Positions 44,646 through 56,740 of a stretch of DNA of 64,000 nucleotides are shown here, one piece after another (position 1 is the stretch's first letter; each line of letters begins with the position of its first letter). The notes below the pieces were generated by a model. That model was not told the DNA's origin and did no database searches. It worked only from the letters and a program-made list of their open reading frames with translations. The stretch is from Oscarella lobularis. Lineage: Eukaryota > Porifera > Homoscleromorpha > Homosclerophorida > Oscarellidae. Made by a program: the position numbers and the translations under genes. The stretch spans positions 1,860,001-1,924,000 of the forward strand of contig NC_089191.1 of NCBI RefSeq assembly GCF_947507565.1. Reading direction: 5' to 3'.

Positions 44646-44653
44646 TATATAAA
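44646..44653 (+). promoter_or_regulatory. TATA box of the kelch receptor kinase gene
   Basis: TATATAAA 35 bp upstream of the first ATG (44688). This would place the transcription start only a few bases before the coding region. Confidence 0.5.
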
Positions 44654-44687
44654 CGCATTGATTCAGAGACGATTTCATTATTTTTCA

Positions 44688-47600
44688 ATGATGTTGGACT
44701 TCTGGAAACGTTTACATTTTTGCCTCATCGCAACTCTCTTAGGAAGAGTGAAATCAGAAAACGGCACCATTTTCAACAGTTGGCAGACAATCGAGTTCAC
44801 AAAGGAAGCCTCGCATGCGCTTAGCTATCCTGTAATATCCCTGCTGAACGTATCTGTTCCAAGATTTGTCGCTCGTGGAGAACGCCATCGCGAGCTACTA
44901 GTCGTTAGAAGAGGCCTCACGGAGTCGAGTCGAAACACGTTCTTTTTTGATCCGGTGGCTCAGTCGTGGCTGACCTTGAAAGTGGAAGGTGCGACGCCGC
45001 CAGTGATCCCGTACCAGAGCGCCACGGCATTTCCAAGTCTGCCTGGCAGTCCTATTGTTTTCATTGGCGGACTGAGAAGCGAGAACACAACATGGCGACT
45101 GGAAACGAGCAGGGCCTCCGGTTTCCTCGTTTATCGATGGAAAAAAGGCGCTCCTAATCCTTACTGCAACCGACGTGGGCACGCAGCTGTGGCAATTGAT
45201 ACCAAATTAGTAGTATATGGTGGAATGGAAGAAAACTGCGGAGACGTTGATTTTGACAGGATAACAGCAATAATTTCGTACGACGTCAAAGATGACGAAT
45301 GGTCTAAAGTGTTGCAGCTAAATGAAGGTCCCACCATCAGATGGTACCATAGCCACGCAAGCGTTGCTAGTAGATACTTACTAGTTGCTGGGGGTCGGCT
45401 AGGGGAACTCGATCATCCAAGCAAAGGTTTTATCTTTGACTTCAAGGTAAAGCTTTGGCGCGACTTACCACCAATTCCGTTGGGCGAAAAGGTAGTAATT
45501 CTTGCTAGCAGTTTGGGAGTTCTTAGAAATGAAGAAATTTACGACTGGGTTTTGGTGACAATGCCGAATCCGATGCTAACAATTACGTCTATAACAAATA
45601 GGCGCGCTGCATACCCTTCCCTTATCGTGTACCGATTCGCCTTGAAAAACATCGCGAACGGTGTGTGGTTACCATTAAATACATCAACGATGGTATCGCC
45701 AGGATTTCCTTTGCGGGAGGGCGCTTTTCCAGTTGTCAAGGTTAACCGCGCTAAAATTGCTGTTTACTACGGTCGAATGTATTTATCACAAAGTACAGGA
45801 AACAACAAATGGTTTTTTGTGTCGGGCGGTTACTACAATTGGGGAACGCTTCCAAGCAAGTCTGAGCCCGGTCCCCTTGCCGGTTTTACGTACACTCTTA
45901 CGAGGGAAAAACATATGTACGTTTGAGGTGGATTTTCGCATTCTTCGAGCCCTGGGCAAGGTGGAACGATGTATGAAGCAGCATGGCGCCTGTCTGTTGA
46001 TTTTTCCGCCAAACCAGGTCTTTATCAGTGGGAACGCTATCTTCCAGCGAACTTCGGAATGTCTAGAGTTATAGATGAGGATCTGAGAGTTATGGTTGAT
46101 TCAGTAGAAACAAACGCACCGCTAAATGTAAGAGGACACAGCTCAGTTCCGGTTGAACACTCTCAAACGTCAAAGTCAAGCTGTCTGCTTTTATTTGGAG
46201 GAGTGTATCGCTATATAACAGATGACAAGCTGGTATTAGTTTGCCCAGAATCGTTTCTCTTTAGAACTTTTAGGGCACCAAAAACCGGTCACAGGTGGGT
46301 TCGTTGGCCAAGTGACAGAGCTTTTCACACAGCCGTCATGTACAAGAAGAATACAATGCTGCTGTACGGAGGCGTTCGTTTTAGAATATATCATAGATTC
46401 AGTGGCAACCAAGTTTTCTTAGCTAGCAACGAGATGTGGATTTTAGAGTGGAATCAAATTCCTCTTGATGCTTCTACAAACATTGTCTGGACAAAGCAAT
46501 TGACAGAGAATGGGCCATTGCCTCGTTTTGGGCACACTGCAGTTTTAAGGGGAAGTAAGATGTTGATTTTTGCTGGAACCGATTTTCAGTCAATTTTCAA
46601 TGATTTGTGGCAGTACTGCATTACGTCAAGACAATGGAGCAGGATCACATACACGTTAGACTCTATTAGTGCGTATAATCTTGCGTTGCGCCACCACACA
46701 GCTGTCATGGGTGGAGGTCAAATGTTTGTCTTTGGAGGTTGCATGAAGCATCCTAGAAAACTTTTGAAAGGAAAAGACCAGCTTGACTTGTGTCCAACGT
46801 CGCATATTTCAAGTCTTCTACTTGCGTACGACACGATGAAAGGACACTGGAAAAAGATAGAGTCTTTAGGACAACCAGGAAGGTATCTTCATGGCATGAT
46901 TTTTCTTGAAAACACTTTGCTAGCATACGGAGGAATTGGATCGGATGGCAAGGTAAAAGACACAATATTGACTCTCAAACCAGGCTGCAATCCAGGTGAA
47001 AAAGGAGACGTTCTGACGACTGGCTGTCAGCCGTGTGACGTAGGTCACTATAGCGACAAAGGTGGTCCGGTCTGTGACAGGTGCAGTTTGTTTTTTAGCA
47101 CAAGTCGCCCTGGCTCATCAACTTCGAGCAACTGCACAGTGTGCAGCGAGATTTGTGCTTTTGGCGGAACTTGCACTGCTACGAGACCGAACGTCGAATA
47201 CGAATGCAAGTGTATGTTTCCCTTTTCAGGAAATACTTGCAAAAGCTTTTGGCCTTTGCTAGTGTTTGTGGCCTCTATACTGGTTTCAGCGGCTGTCGTC
47301 TTTCTCATTTACAAAATTGTAGAGTATGTCAGGAAAGCGCGACGCTACGCGTTGGATCTTCAAGACCGAGAAGACGAAATAGACAATCTGCTGGAAGTTT
47401 GGAGAATTGAAAGTGACGAGCTAACTTTCATTCGAAAAATTGGCCAAGGCGGTTTCGGCGAAGTGTGGCTTGCCGAATATCGCGAGCTTGAAGTAGCCGT
47501 CAAAATTCTTAACGAAAACGAACGACTTTTTGTCGACAATTCGAATGAGGAATTTCAGAGAGAAATTGACTTTATGAGGCAACTTCGACATCCCAACATC

Positions 47601-48383
47601 GTTCTCTTTCTCGGAGCCGGCTCCTTCAAGGAAGATGGCAATCTATTCCTAGTTACAGAATTCGTGATTCGAGGATCTCTTCATGGAGTGTTGATGGATG
47701 CATCCATTGGCTTGACGTACGAACAGCAGATTCGATTCTGTTTGGACTCCTCTCTGGGAATGCGTTTTCTTCACGGACTCAATCCGCCGCGAATTCATCG
47801 CGATCTAAAAGCAGCCAACTTGCTTGTTAGTCAAAATTGGGTAGTGAAAGTGAGCGACTTCGGAACGGCGCGACGGCTCTTGAAATCGCAAGAGAACGAA
47901 ATCACGTCGCCCGCCGAGAACTCACTTTCGAAACTAAGTTCAACGGATGACAATGACGACGAGACGCAGCCACTCTTGCTCGCACGATACAAGAAAATGT
48001 CGTGTCGACTTGGGACAAGTCTGTGGAAAGCTCCTGAGCTTCTGATGCAAGAGGCATACGGCGCCTCAGTCGACGTCTTTAGGTAATTAACTCACCGGCA
48101 ATTCCATACGTTGTTCGAATATTCCTCTTCTAGCTTTGGAATTGTTATATGGGAGATCTTCTCGAGAAGAAAGCCCTATGATGACCAGCACCTTCCTCAG
48201 CATCTAAACAGCTTTATTGACCATATATGCAACAGAGGAATTCGTCCGACCGTTCCACGCAGTTGCCCCGACGGCGTTGTAAGGCTGATGGAAAGCTGTT
48301 GGCAGCGCGAGCCAGCAATGCGACCTACATTTCGAGCAATAGTGAGAACACTCGAAAGCCTTCATCATTCTATCAGAGAGTGA
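44688..48383 (+). pseudogene. Kelch-ectodomain TKL receptor kinase (single in-frame TGA)
   Basis: Type I receptor kinase. Signal peptide MMLDFWKRLHFCLIATLLG; a long kelch-type ectodomain (many VYGG/LFGG/YGG blades, 44.8-46.95 kb); a Cys-rich stalk of Eph-like GCC and EGF type (CDVGHYSDKGGPVCDRC, CAFGGTC...CKC); TM (WPLLVFVASILVSAAVVFLI) at about 47250-47310; and a kinase of tyrosine-kinase-like class: GQGGFGEVW glycine loop, VAVKIL (ATP Lys), HRDLKAAN, DFGTAR, KAPELL. One intron (48083-48133) lies in the kinase; exon 2 is 48134-48383. The frame is continuous except for TGA at 45924-45926, inside a blade reading HMYV(stop)GGF, where a Trp or similar residue is expected. It may be a pseudogene, a polymorphism, an error or readthrough. 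The lack of introns in 3.4 kb is unusual here. Confidence 0.8.
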
Positions 48384-48953
48384 CCTTGCCAAGGCAAACG
48401 GACTGTGCAGTTAAAAATAAAATGAATTTGCAAAGAAAGCCCTTAGAGCCAGATGTTTCATTGACGGACCTGGAGCGAACGTAGCCTTTTCTCCGTCTAC
48501 GTATCCGGGAACAACGAGAATATGGAACGGGGACTGAACTGCCAAACGACGCAATTGTAGCAAGCGCGAGGAAGAAGAGACCTAGAACATCTAGAAAGTT
48601 AGAAAGGCTCCTGCGTAAAGAGAACTGCGAGGCGGGAGAGAAGGAGAAGAGAGAATAAGTGCGATATTCCTTGGAGGGGTCCCCCACTACGTACGCGTTG
48701 AGACAGAGGTCGATAGGTTATCCACTCAATTGATGTTACCAAGGAAAAGCGAGAAAATCGGCTAGGGACTCGTTCTTCAGCGATCGCAAACGCGACCGTA
48801 TCCGGGACTGCGATTCTTTGATCACGTGTTCGTTACTTCTCTTCATCGTCTCATTCTCTAAGGACCCGACACGTACGATGCCCCCTACGATGCGTGGGCT
48901 GAGTTGAACAACTGCGCAAGTCAAAGAAAACTCCACCCCACAATCTTACGTTC
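48384..48953. other. Intergenic
   Basis: No exon is supported. Several TATCCGGGA motifs occur (48501, 48799), which resemble ETS-type CCGGAT cores and may be promoter parts of the following gene. Confidence 0.35.
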
Positions 48954-49529
48954 ATGAAGACGGCAACTGCAGCGCTCCTTTTCCTCTCATTGGCATGTTC
49001 CTGTCACGGTTGGCTCAATCAGAGGCCGAGTACGTCGTGCACCAAACCGAGCGGTCGCGACTGCAGCTGGTACGAAGACTGCCTCGAAAAGCAGTTTCCC
49101 TGTGAAGGCAACACGTACGACTACTCAATAGGCTTTGCAAAGAAATTCTGCAATCTCTTTGGAGAAACCTACAATACGTTCAGTAGCACTTCCAAACGTT
49201 GGATCGATGCAACGCGCAAATGCCTGCAAAAGGAATTGGCTCCTATTCTCACATCGAGCTACATCAAGTTTCTACCCAAATATCATCAGTGTCGTTTGAT
49301 ATATTTTAGAGGTTTTGCCTCGCACACGAAGTGTTATGTGAAGCCGGAAAGCGGAAGCAGTCTCACTATTTGCAATCTTCCGGATAAGTTGAAAATCCTG
49401 AACGTTATTAAAGGAGCATTTTTTCAAGATGTTCGCGCAGTGAGTAAGCAATCTGGGGAAGTCGTTCTCGAATGTGCAAAATTGAAGTTGGCACAATTGC
49501 GCTCAAATTTGTCGCAATGGGGAAAATAA
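48954..49529 (+). CDS. Small secreted Cys-rich protein (weakly stanniocalcin-like)
   Basis: A single-exon ORF of 191 codons. Signal peptide MKTATAALLFLSLACSCHGW. The mature part has a DCSWYEDCLEKQFPC segment, then AKKFCNLFGETY, RWIDATRKCLQKEL, YHQCRLIYFRGFASHTKCY and a last pair of Cys (TICNLPD; VLECAKLKL). The helix-rich arrangement with Cys before CLQKEL recalls stanniocalcin-type glycoproteins, but the resemblance is weak. An AATAAA signal (49611) follows the stop. Secretion is well supported; the family is not. Confidence 0.6.
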   Translation: MKTATAALLFLSLACSCHGWLNQRPSTSCTKPSGRDCSWYEDCLEKQFPCEGNTYDYSIGFAKKFCNLFGETYNTFSSTSKRWIDATRKCLQKELAPILTSSYIKFLPKYHQCRLIYFRGFASHTKCYVKPESGSSLTICNLPDKLKILNVIKGAFFQDVRAVSKQSGEVVLECAKLKLAQLRSNLSQWGK

Positions 49530-50246
49530 AGGCAACAGACACTCATTTTTCGTTTTTGTTTTGTAAATGCTGCTGTCACGTGTTCGTTTTTCGCTTTTTT
49601 TCTAACGTAAAATAAATCTTGTCCAACATTTAATTAAGGGCCGGTTCCTCACGATGCTGACGTCATTAATGACACCACTGGCGGAACTGCACACTTACGG
49701 AGCCAGTATTTTGCGACGTGAAACTACCCAGACATGCCAATCAGAATGTTGATAGGCTACGCTTTGAAGCTACTATGATTGGCACGTCTCGATACGCTAC
49801 AATGGGTCATTCGCGAAGAACCCCTATAAGAGTCAGGTCAAAGAAAAATCACTGGTACACATTAATAATTAACCCAGGGTCACGTAGACAGCTAGTCAAA
49901 GACGCAGACCTATGGCCCCTTCTCCTCCTCGAGGTATCCGGAGAAGAGCCTGGAAATGAGGCTACTCCAAGGCAGCAGCATCACCTTGCAATAAAGTATG
50001 TCTGAAAGAATGTATATTTGCCGAAGTGCCGGGTTTTCAAGACCCGGATAGTAGGGTGACGCCCCAGAAACTCTTTGCGGAAAAGCAGGTCTTTCTAGAA
50101 CGCCTACTAGCGTCTCAAACAGCTTTTCGACGGGAAAAGACGGTTTGTAATAATCGCGTTTTCATGTCGGTTCTATAGATTCATTCGATCGATTGGTTGA
50201 GAAGTTAGGGTTAGTGCTGAATCTCGTTATTTGCTCGCTCTTGCAG
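49530..50246. other. Intergenic / 5' region of the ankyrin-ROCO gene
   Basis: No ATG-bearing first exon could be tied to the ankyrin exons that start at 50247. The open frame 49718-50005 shows no domain. ATCCGG motifs occur at 49937 and 50041. Confidence 0.3.
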
Positions 50247-51794
50247 AGTTCCTTGCCGCTGTTGTCAAAGGAAATACAAATACAGTATTGCAGTTCATTC
50301 GTGGATATCCGGGAAAGTGGAAAGAAGCGACGGACATTGTGAGTGCAGCGATATATAGATAGCTTACGCCTTTCAAACAATTTGCACTGACTTCTTTTTT
50401 GATTTAGCGCGGCGAAACTGCACTTCACCTCTCTCCAACAGTTGAAATTACGGAATTTTTTGCTTTCAGCCGGAGCCCATGTGGAAGCTTTAGACAAAGT
50501 ATATTAGCATGTTATTAGTGGGGTTATTTCATTCTTGCTGTTTCACGTCAGTTGGGATTGACGCCTTTTCTTTGTGCTGTCTTCAATGGCACATTAGCAG
50601 TAATGAACGTTCTTATTAGTTGGGGCTGCGATGTTTCTGCTAAAACAAACGTAAGTAATGGCAAATCCTTTTGTGATAGTCTTTTAGTGATTTGATTTTT
50701 TTAGGCTGGTAATGGAGCTCTAGCACTTGTAAGTTCAAACGGTCATTTGGATATCGCAAGGAAACTGGTCGTAATGGGATTCAGCGCCAATGAACGTCAT
50801 CAGGTACTATTAAGAAATGATTTATGCGAACGTTTCCCAAAATGAAATTCCCAGGTTGGATATACGTCACTTCATTGGGCTTCTCAGCAAGGACACGCTC
50901 GAATTTGTTATTTTCTAATTTCATCAGGCGCTAATATAGAAGCTTTAGAAGAGGTATAAAGTTAAAGGCGATCCTATTTGGGGTAATGTTCTCAAGGTTT
51001 CATTGCAGTTTGAATATACGCCTTTTCTTTGTGCCGCCTATAACGGAAATTCAGAGGTACTGAAAATTCTTTTTCGACGTGGTTGCAACGTTTTTGCACA
51101 AAACAGCGTAAGTGATCGATCAATATGCCTGTTCCGCTCTGCGTTACGTCTGCGTCAGGTAGATAATAATCAAGTCTTTGATCTAGGATGGTTGTGGAGC
51201 TCTCGCTCTTGCGAGTCGTAGTGGTCATTTGTGTATTGCTAGAGAACTTGTTGACATGGGATGCCGCATCAATGAACCTGATAAGGTATTTCTGCTTCAC
51301 AGATCAGAAGATTTGTCATATTTATGAGTGTTCAGTCTGACTATACGGCACTTCATTGGGCGTGCGCCGAAGGCCACGCTGAAACGGTTGAGTATCTTGT
51401 TTCAGCTGGAGCTGATACAAATGCAAAAAATGCCGTACGAATTTCTTATTCACATTCTAGCTTCTTTCGACTTTTGTTGCAGTTTGGCAGAACGCCTCTT
51501 CTTGAAGCGGACTTCAAGAAGCAGTACGACGTCGTGGCAGCTCTCGTACAAATTTTGGGTAGCCAAATTTCAGTTCAAAATAGCAGCGAAGACAACCAAT
51601 CGGAGGTAGTTCCCGTGGCAAAAACAACTTTTCATAGATGTTGACGTTTTCTTGTATAGGTCAGCGAAACGACTTTCCAGGAAAGTTACGTAATGCCAGA
51701 AGAAGACAAGAACAGCTTTGAGAGCAATTGCAGAAAATCAGATGAAGATACCGACGAAATTTTTCAAAAGATTTATGACGAGGCTCTAAAACGC

Positions 51795-52072
51795 TAGCCT
51801 CGCGTGCGCCAGGCCCTTCTCCTCTGCTCCCGGATAAACCCGGGGAGGAGAAGGGCCTGGTACTTGAGTTCACGTGATCAGCCCCCTTTTGGGGGCAGCG
51901 GTCGGTCATGTGGCGGATAACATACTGCCGATGTCACCTCTGTAATTAAAATGTCACCTCCGTAAGTAAAGTAATTGCTTCACTGCTTGCCTGCATGCCA
52001 GTGGACAATATCTAATGACATTATCGCACCTCTAACCGGCTAATTGGTGCCAAACGTCCCGTCGCTAATCAT
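51795..52072 (+). repeat. Left terminal inverted repeat
   Basis: 278 bp, apparently identical to the right TIR in reverse. Contains an internal palindrome near 51812-51858 and a GGGGGC/GCCCCC pair (CCCCTTTTGGGGG). The helicase ATG (52071) overlaps the inner edge. Confidence 0.95.
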
Positions 52073-53923
52073 GACTTCTTCGCATGCCGAAACTGCGCCG
52101 TCCGTCGCTGAAAGGGCACAGAAAATTCTCCAATCTGTTTTCAAGTTGGAGACATTCAGGCCAGGACAGCTTGAAGCCATCAGAGCCGTAGCAGATGGTG
52201 TAGACGTCGGTGTGAGGATGACCACCAGCAGCGGCAAGTCTCTCTGCTATCAGTTAGCCCCTCTGCTGTTTGGGCAGTCTTCCGCTTGCATCGTGATCAG
52301 TCCTTTGCATGCCCTTATGATAGAACAGGTACAATACGTTGAGTACATGTATGTGATATGGCAAGCATCCATAATTAGGTCAATAAATTAAACAATTTGG
52401 GACTCACTGCTATTTCGTGCATAAATGTCAAAGAGATACAGACGCTCTCAGAATCCTGCTTGAAGGAATGCCTATTCTGTAAGATGCCTGAATAATCCAA
52501 ATTGTCAACTATTTATGACTCTCTTAGTTTATCTTTCACCCGAATGTGCTGTTAGTCCTGCGTGGATTAACGTCATAAAGACAGTGCTTGCGGAACGTGT
52601 TAGGCTTATAGCAGTAGACGAAGCGCACTGCGTTGCCGAATGGTAGTATTGTACATCTCTCTAAAAGACATAAAGGATTACTTGTACAGGGGGGATGAAT
52701 TTCGAACGGACTACGCCAAACTTGGACGGCTGAGAGTTTACTGCTCCTGCCCCGTGATGATCCTGACTGCTACTGTGACACGGTCGCTGATGAAAAAAAT
52801 TTTCGAACGAGTTGACATTCACCGACCTATCATCATCTCACTGCCCCTTAACAGACCGAACCTTTTCTATATTGTGAGACCTATGAAGCTGACAAACGAG
52901 GTATGACTACTGCTTATGTAACCATTCCTTTCACCGTGTGCTCTACAGATGACAATCGAACCCATAGTCAACAATCTAAGAGAGGGGAAGAAGATCAAGA
53001 CCATTATTTACGTGGGGAAAAAGGATTTGGCTGTAACACTGTGGGGCATGCTCAGGTGGTCTGACAAGGTTGCCGTGCACTACTCGTCGCTGACGACGGC
53101 TACAAAAAGACGTACAGAGAAGAAATTTAGGAATGGGGACGTTCACCTTGTCATTGCAACAATAGGCTTTGGGATGGTAAATCAAAGTCTCGACTTTTGA
53201 TTTGTCTTATAATACTTTACTTCCCGTCTGAAGGGAATAGACGTCAATGATGTCCGTCTGGTAGTATATTATGGGCTCCCTAGAGCAGTCACTGAAGTTT
53301 TTCAGGTAATAACATATGAATCTAAACTCATATTTACGTCATACTTTCTCCAGATGTTTGGAAGAGCCGGCCGCGATGGCCAGTCGTCTACATGCGTTCT
53401 CCTTTATCGTCAGAGAAGCATTAGTGGTAAAAGTGTTGACCCAGCAGTTGCCTCCCTCGTGACAAGAAAGACGTGTATTCGACAACAATTTTGTTCGCTC
53501 CTTGAATCACCGTACGACAAATCCAGCCAGGGACAGAGTCCTTGTTGCTATCACTGCCATGTTTCCGGTGAAGATCCAAACAGTTTATTTCTGTTTGGTG
53601 ACAAGAGGACGACGACCAAGTCCAAGGCCATCGATAAGTCACCAAGGAAGGCGGAGGTGTCCCAGTCAGCGAGGAGACGTTTACAGAGAAAGCTGGAGTC
53701 GTGGAGAACACGCGTGGCACAATCTCACACAATGTGCTTCCTTGGAGATGAAGGAGTCGCCAGCAACACACTTTTGCAAAAAATTGTCGATGTTAGTCCC
53801 AATCTCAAATCATTGGCCGACGTCGAGAGGGTCACTGGAGTCCAAAAGCGTTTTGCGCTTTCTCTTTTTGAAGCAATTTCCTATCCTGAGGACTGCATTG
53901 AGCATGACCACTGCTACTGCTAA
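52071..53923 (+). CDS. Transposon RecQ-like DNA helicase
   Basis: SF2 helicase of RecQ type, probably unwinding DNA during transposition. Exons: 52071-52328, 52379-52478, 52528-52642, 52690-52900, 52949-53176, 53234-53305 and 53354-53923, all joining in frame. Motifs: FRPGQLEAI (motif 0), TTSSGKSLCYQL (Walker A), SPLHALMIEQ (Ia), AVDEAHCVAEWGDEFR (II), LTATVT (III), AVHYSSL, VIATIGFGMGIDV (V), QMFGRAGRDGQ (VI). A Cys cluster (C-IRQQF-C...CCYHCHV) matches the RecQ zinc-binding region, and a C-terminal HRDC/HTH-like tail (LADVERVTGVQKRFALSLF) follows. The start is the first ATG, at the TIR edge. No lesion seen. Length about 517 residues. Confidence 0.9.
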
Positions 53924-53946
53924 ATCACAAGATCGTTATATATTAT

Positions 53947-56715
53947 TCAAAACGTTAAGACATCCTCGATATCGTCAACCATATGTTTTCTAGGCAACGA
54001 GATGTCATCCCCCTCTGTGTCACAAACAAAATCAGTTTTATCCAGAAATTTTCGGAGCCAACCATTTTCCAACTTAACAATGCCACGCCTTCTTGGATCA
54101 ACGAACCCCTTCGAACCAAACTTCCGCTTTCCTCTGTATTCAGCAACCCTATTCTCCGTTAGAATTCTAGTTAGTGCAGTAATATCTTCCCGTGATGACG
54201 TGCTTGTGTGGGAAGCTGTTTTGTAAATACCAAGAATTTTCTCACACGTTTTGCTTCCCTGCAGAAGGTGATATGCAATCTTCGATACCAACGCCACGTG
54301 AGCCTTGCTGAGGTTGGCACCACTTGCACGAACAGAGTTTTTGATAATTCTGAAGTCACTGAAAAATTATTTATACATAGTAAGTATATTGTAACTCACA
54401 AATTGTAATGCTCCACTAATTGGTCGATTGGTTTTCCTCCTCCAGGTTTTCCTTTGATGTTCACTGTTCTGAAGTGAGTGTGAATGTGCGCAACATGTCT
54501 ATCCCAGTCAGCTTCAATGTTGGCAATCAGATTTGCAGCTTCGTTTGCGTAATTGCTTCGATTTCCTCCCAACAAATGAATGAGCCAAAACCGCCACATC
54601 CGGATTATATCCCGGCCGTCCTCGTACTGGATGGCCTCCTTCAGATGGCAGTAGAGGAACCCCATATGAAGCAGCGCCCTGTGGAATGTATATACTTCGT
54701 CGTCCTCAGGTCCTTCTGGAAACGATGGGTTGCATACTACGATTGTTTTCCTGACTATGTTCTCAACACATTTTCTCAGCCATTGTTCCTGTCGGTCCTC
54801 AGGTAGTTTAATTGTGTCTGTCAGCGTCTTCAAACCAAAATGAGTGCAAACTGCGGCTGTCAGATGAGCTTCGAAGGCCTATATATAGAGAGAGACAGAT
54901 TGTTGTTGCCGAAGATTGTTGTCAATTGTAATTTGTCTCACGTGAAGAAAAAACTGATCTGATTGCTGAAATCTTTTGGCCGTTTTGTCCACCATAGTTC
55001 TTTGGAGAGTCTCCTTGAAGTGACTTAGCGATCCCTTGAAATTTGACTCTCCCCAGAACGTTTCCAAACAGAGACCTAGACATTCCCACAAGAAATGGAA
55101 ATCACCTACCAAAAAGGTATTACTACACAACTGCACAACTAATGGGAATCACCTGGAGACTCCTTGACCCAAAGAAGCCTGTCAACGACTTCGGGCTCCG
55201 GTGTTCTCCAGCGTTGAGCACCCCTGATATTTTTGCACGTAAGCTGGTCCCCCACGACTGCCTACAAAAAAGTATTTGTAGTGTAGATTATTTAACTGTA
55301 GATCGATAGAGCCGCACTGTAGGCGAATCGTCTGTTTTTCCTAGGTCACGTGCAAATTCTTCGAGCACGTGTATGGTGCCGTCCTTGCTGCCTTCGTTTT
55401 CATCCACTATTTCCAGTGGTGTAATAACAGGTATCCTAGGTTCTTTTGCTGGCATGAGTTTTGGACATGCTTGCGTTAGGGAGGATAGACTCGGAAATAC
55501 TCTGGTGATAAATCTCATTATAAAATTGATTCCCGATTCGACGAGGTGGTCGTTGTCTTCAGCAGATGGCAAAATGTCTTCCTCGTTCAGTTCCCGTCGT
55601 TTCGTTTTCTATTCACGTTACTACATGACAGGAAAGAGAGCTAATATTAGGCATACCACCCGAGCAGTCGAAGCTTCTGGAAGAGTTTCGTCGAAGTCAA
55701 TGATGAGTCGAGTGGTCATGTCCCATCGCTGAATATGTTTGTCTTAATTTAAAACGTTACATAATTATTTTGCCAATCTGTCATTTCGTTGCGTCACCCG
55801 TTTAGTAATATTTAGGTTGTCATAGGCAAGAATTCGTGGCTGGTGAGATTCCCTGAGTGGAGGACGAATGGTTTTCGCAGTGATTCTGAGATGTTCCCAT
55901 ATTTTGGAATATGAAGCTGATATTCCAATAGCGTTCATCCCTCGTATGATCTACTGATGGGTTAGTATGCCGAATAGTTGCATTTATCAAAATCTCACCT
56001 GTTTACTCGCAGAATGGGTAACCATCAGCATTGCTATTAGAGTTGGGAATGCCAGTGAAACTTTCGACCTCGACCTCTGTTTCAGGATTATTGCGACTAC
56101 AAACACAGCACGCGTCTCATCACGATCTCCAAACGACCCCACCAATGGAGCAGTGATGGATGACACTAGGTTGAGCAGTCGTGGCGCCAGCAACTGAATC
56201 TGCCGGTGAAAGGCATCGAAGTCGAAGAGCCCATCGATGTCGAAATCCAAGTCACTCAGCAGGTCTAGTTCTGAACTCAAGAGACCAATAGCGGCGTCCC
56301 AGTCCACTCCTGCATAGGGAAGACGTTGCTATGGAAACATCTACAGTAGTTAAAAGCAGCATACCGTCAGATTTAGCGCATTTCTCTGACTCTGTCACGC
56401 CCGTCCCGCCTTCGTCCACACGTGCCTTCTTCGAAATCCCCGTGTACACGTGTGTCTTTCCTCGCTTCACTCTGGACGAATTGGGGAAGGCAGCGCGGGC
56501 CAACCTTCCAATCTCCACGTGGCTTAGCCTCGCGTAACGAGCACGGACGACGTCCTGAAAGTCTGCGACGCTGACGCAGTTACTGGCGTCGGATACATAG
56601 AACTGCTGTTCTATCCTGTCAAAAGGACCGGACTTGGCTCCCAAGGATTAATGTGGTATTCAAAAAGTACTCACCACGCACAGCGATCGGCCCAGAGGTC
56701 GTTTTCAGTATCCAT
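53947..56715 (-). CDS. Transposon DUF6589-like protein with RFX-like DNA-binding N-terminus
   Basis: Candidate transposase, multi-exon. From the start (56715): a short exon MDTENDLWADRC; an exon at about 56320-56650 with an RFX-type winged-helix look (ARLSHVEIGRLARAAFPNS, ending HVYTGI). Then LLVSSITAPLVGSF-like and SLAFPTLIAML pieces, a block with ISASYSKIWEHL and ILAYDNLNI, RWDMTTRLIIDFDE, SKDGTIHVLEEFARDLGK, GDQLTCKNIRG, DFHFLWECLGLCLETFWG, then RDIIRMWRFWLIHLLGGNRSNYA and NIKGKPGGGKPIDQLVEHYN, ending TGA (53947). Those blocks follow the DUF6589 family order as I know it. The exon 1/2 join is unresolved. Role as transposase is inferred from position and family. Confidence 0.75.
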
Positions 56716-56740
56716 TAGGCGGGAACGAGCACGAAAAATA

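Noticed and set aside
45917-45960. A 44-bp intron (GTACGT...CAAG) removing the TGA in the receptor kinase gene
   Set aside because: Its length is not a multiple of three, so it would break the frame that is otherwise continuous on both sides.
51661-51909. ORFs across the TIRs (also 56904-57101)
   Set aside because: Mirror-image frames produced by the inverted repeats and their internal hairpin.
53502-53993. Alternative plus-strand ORF inside the helicase gene
   Set aside because: Overlaps the RecQ zinc-binding exon in another frame; no motif.
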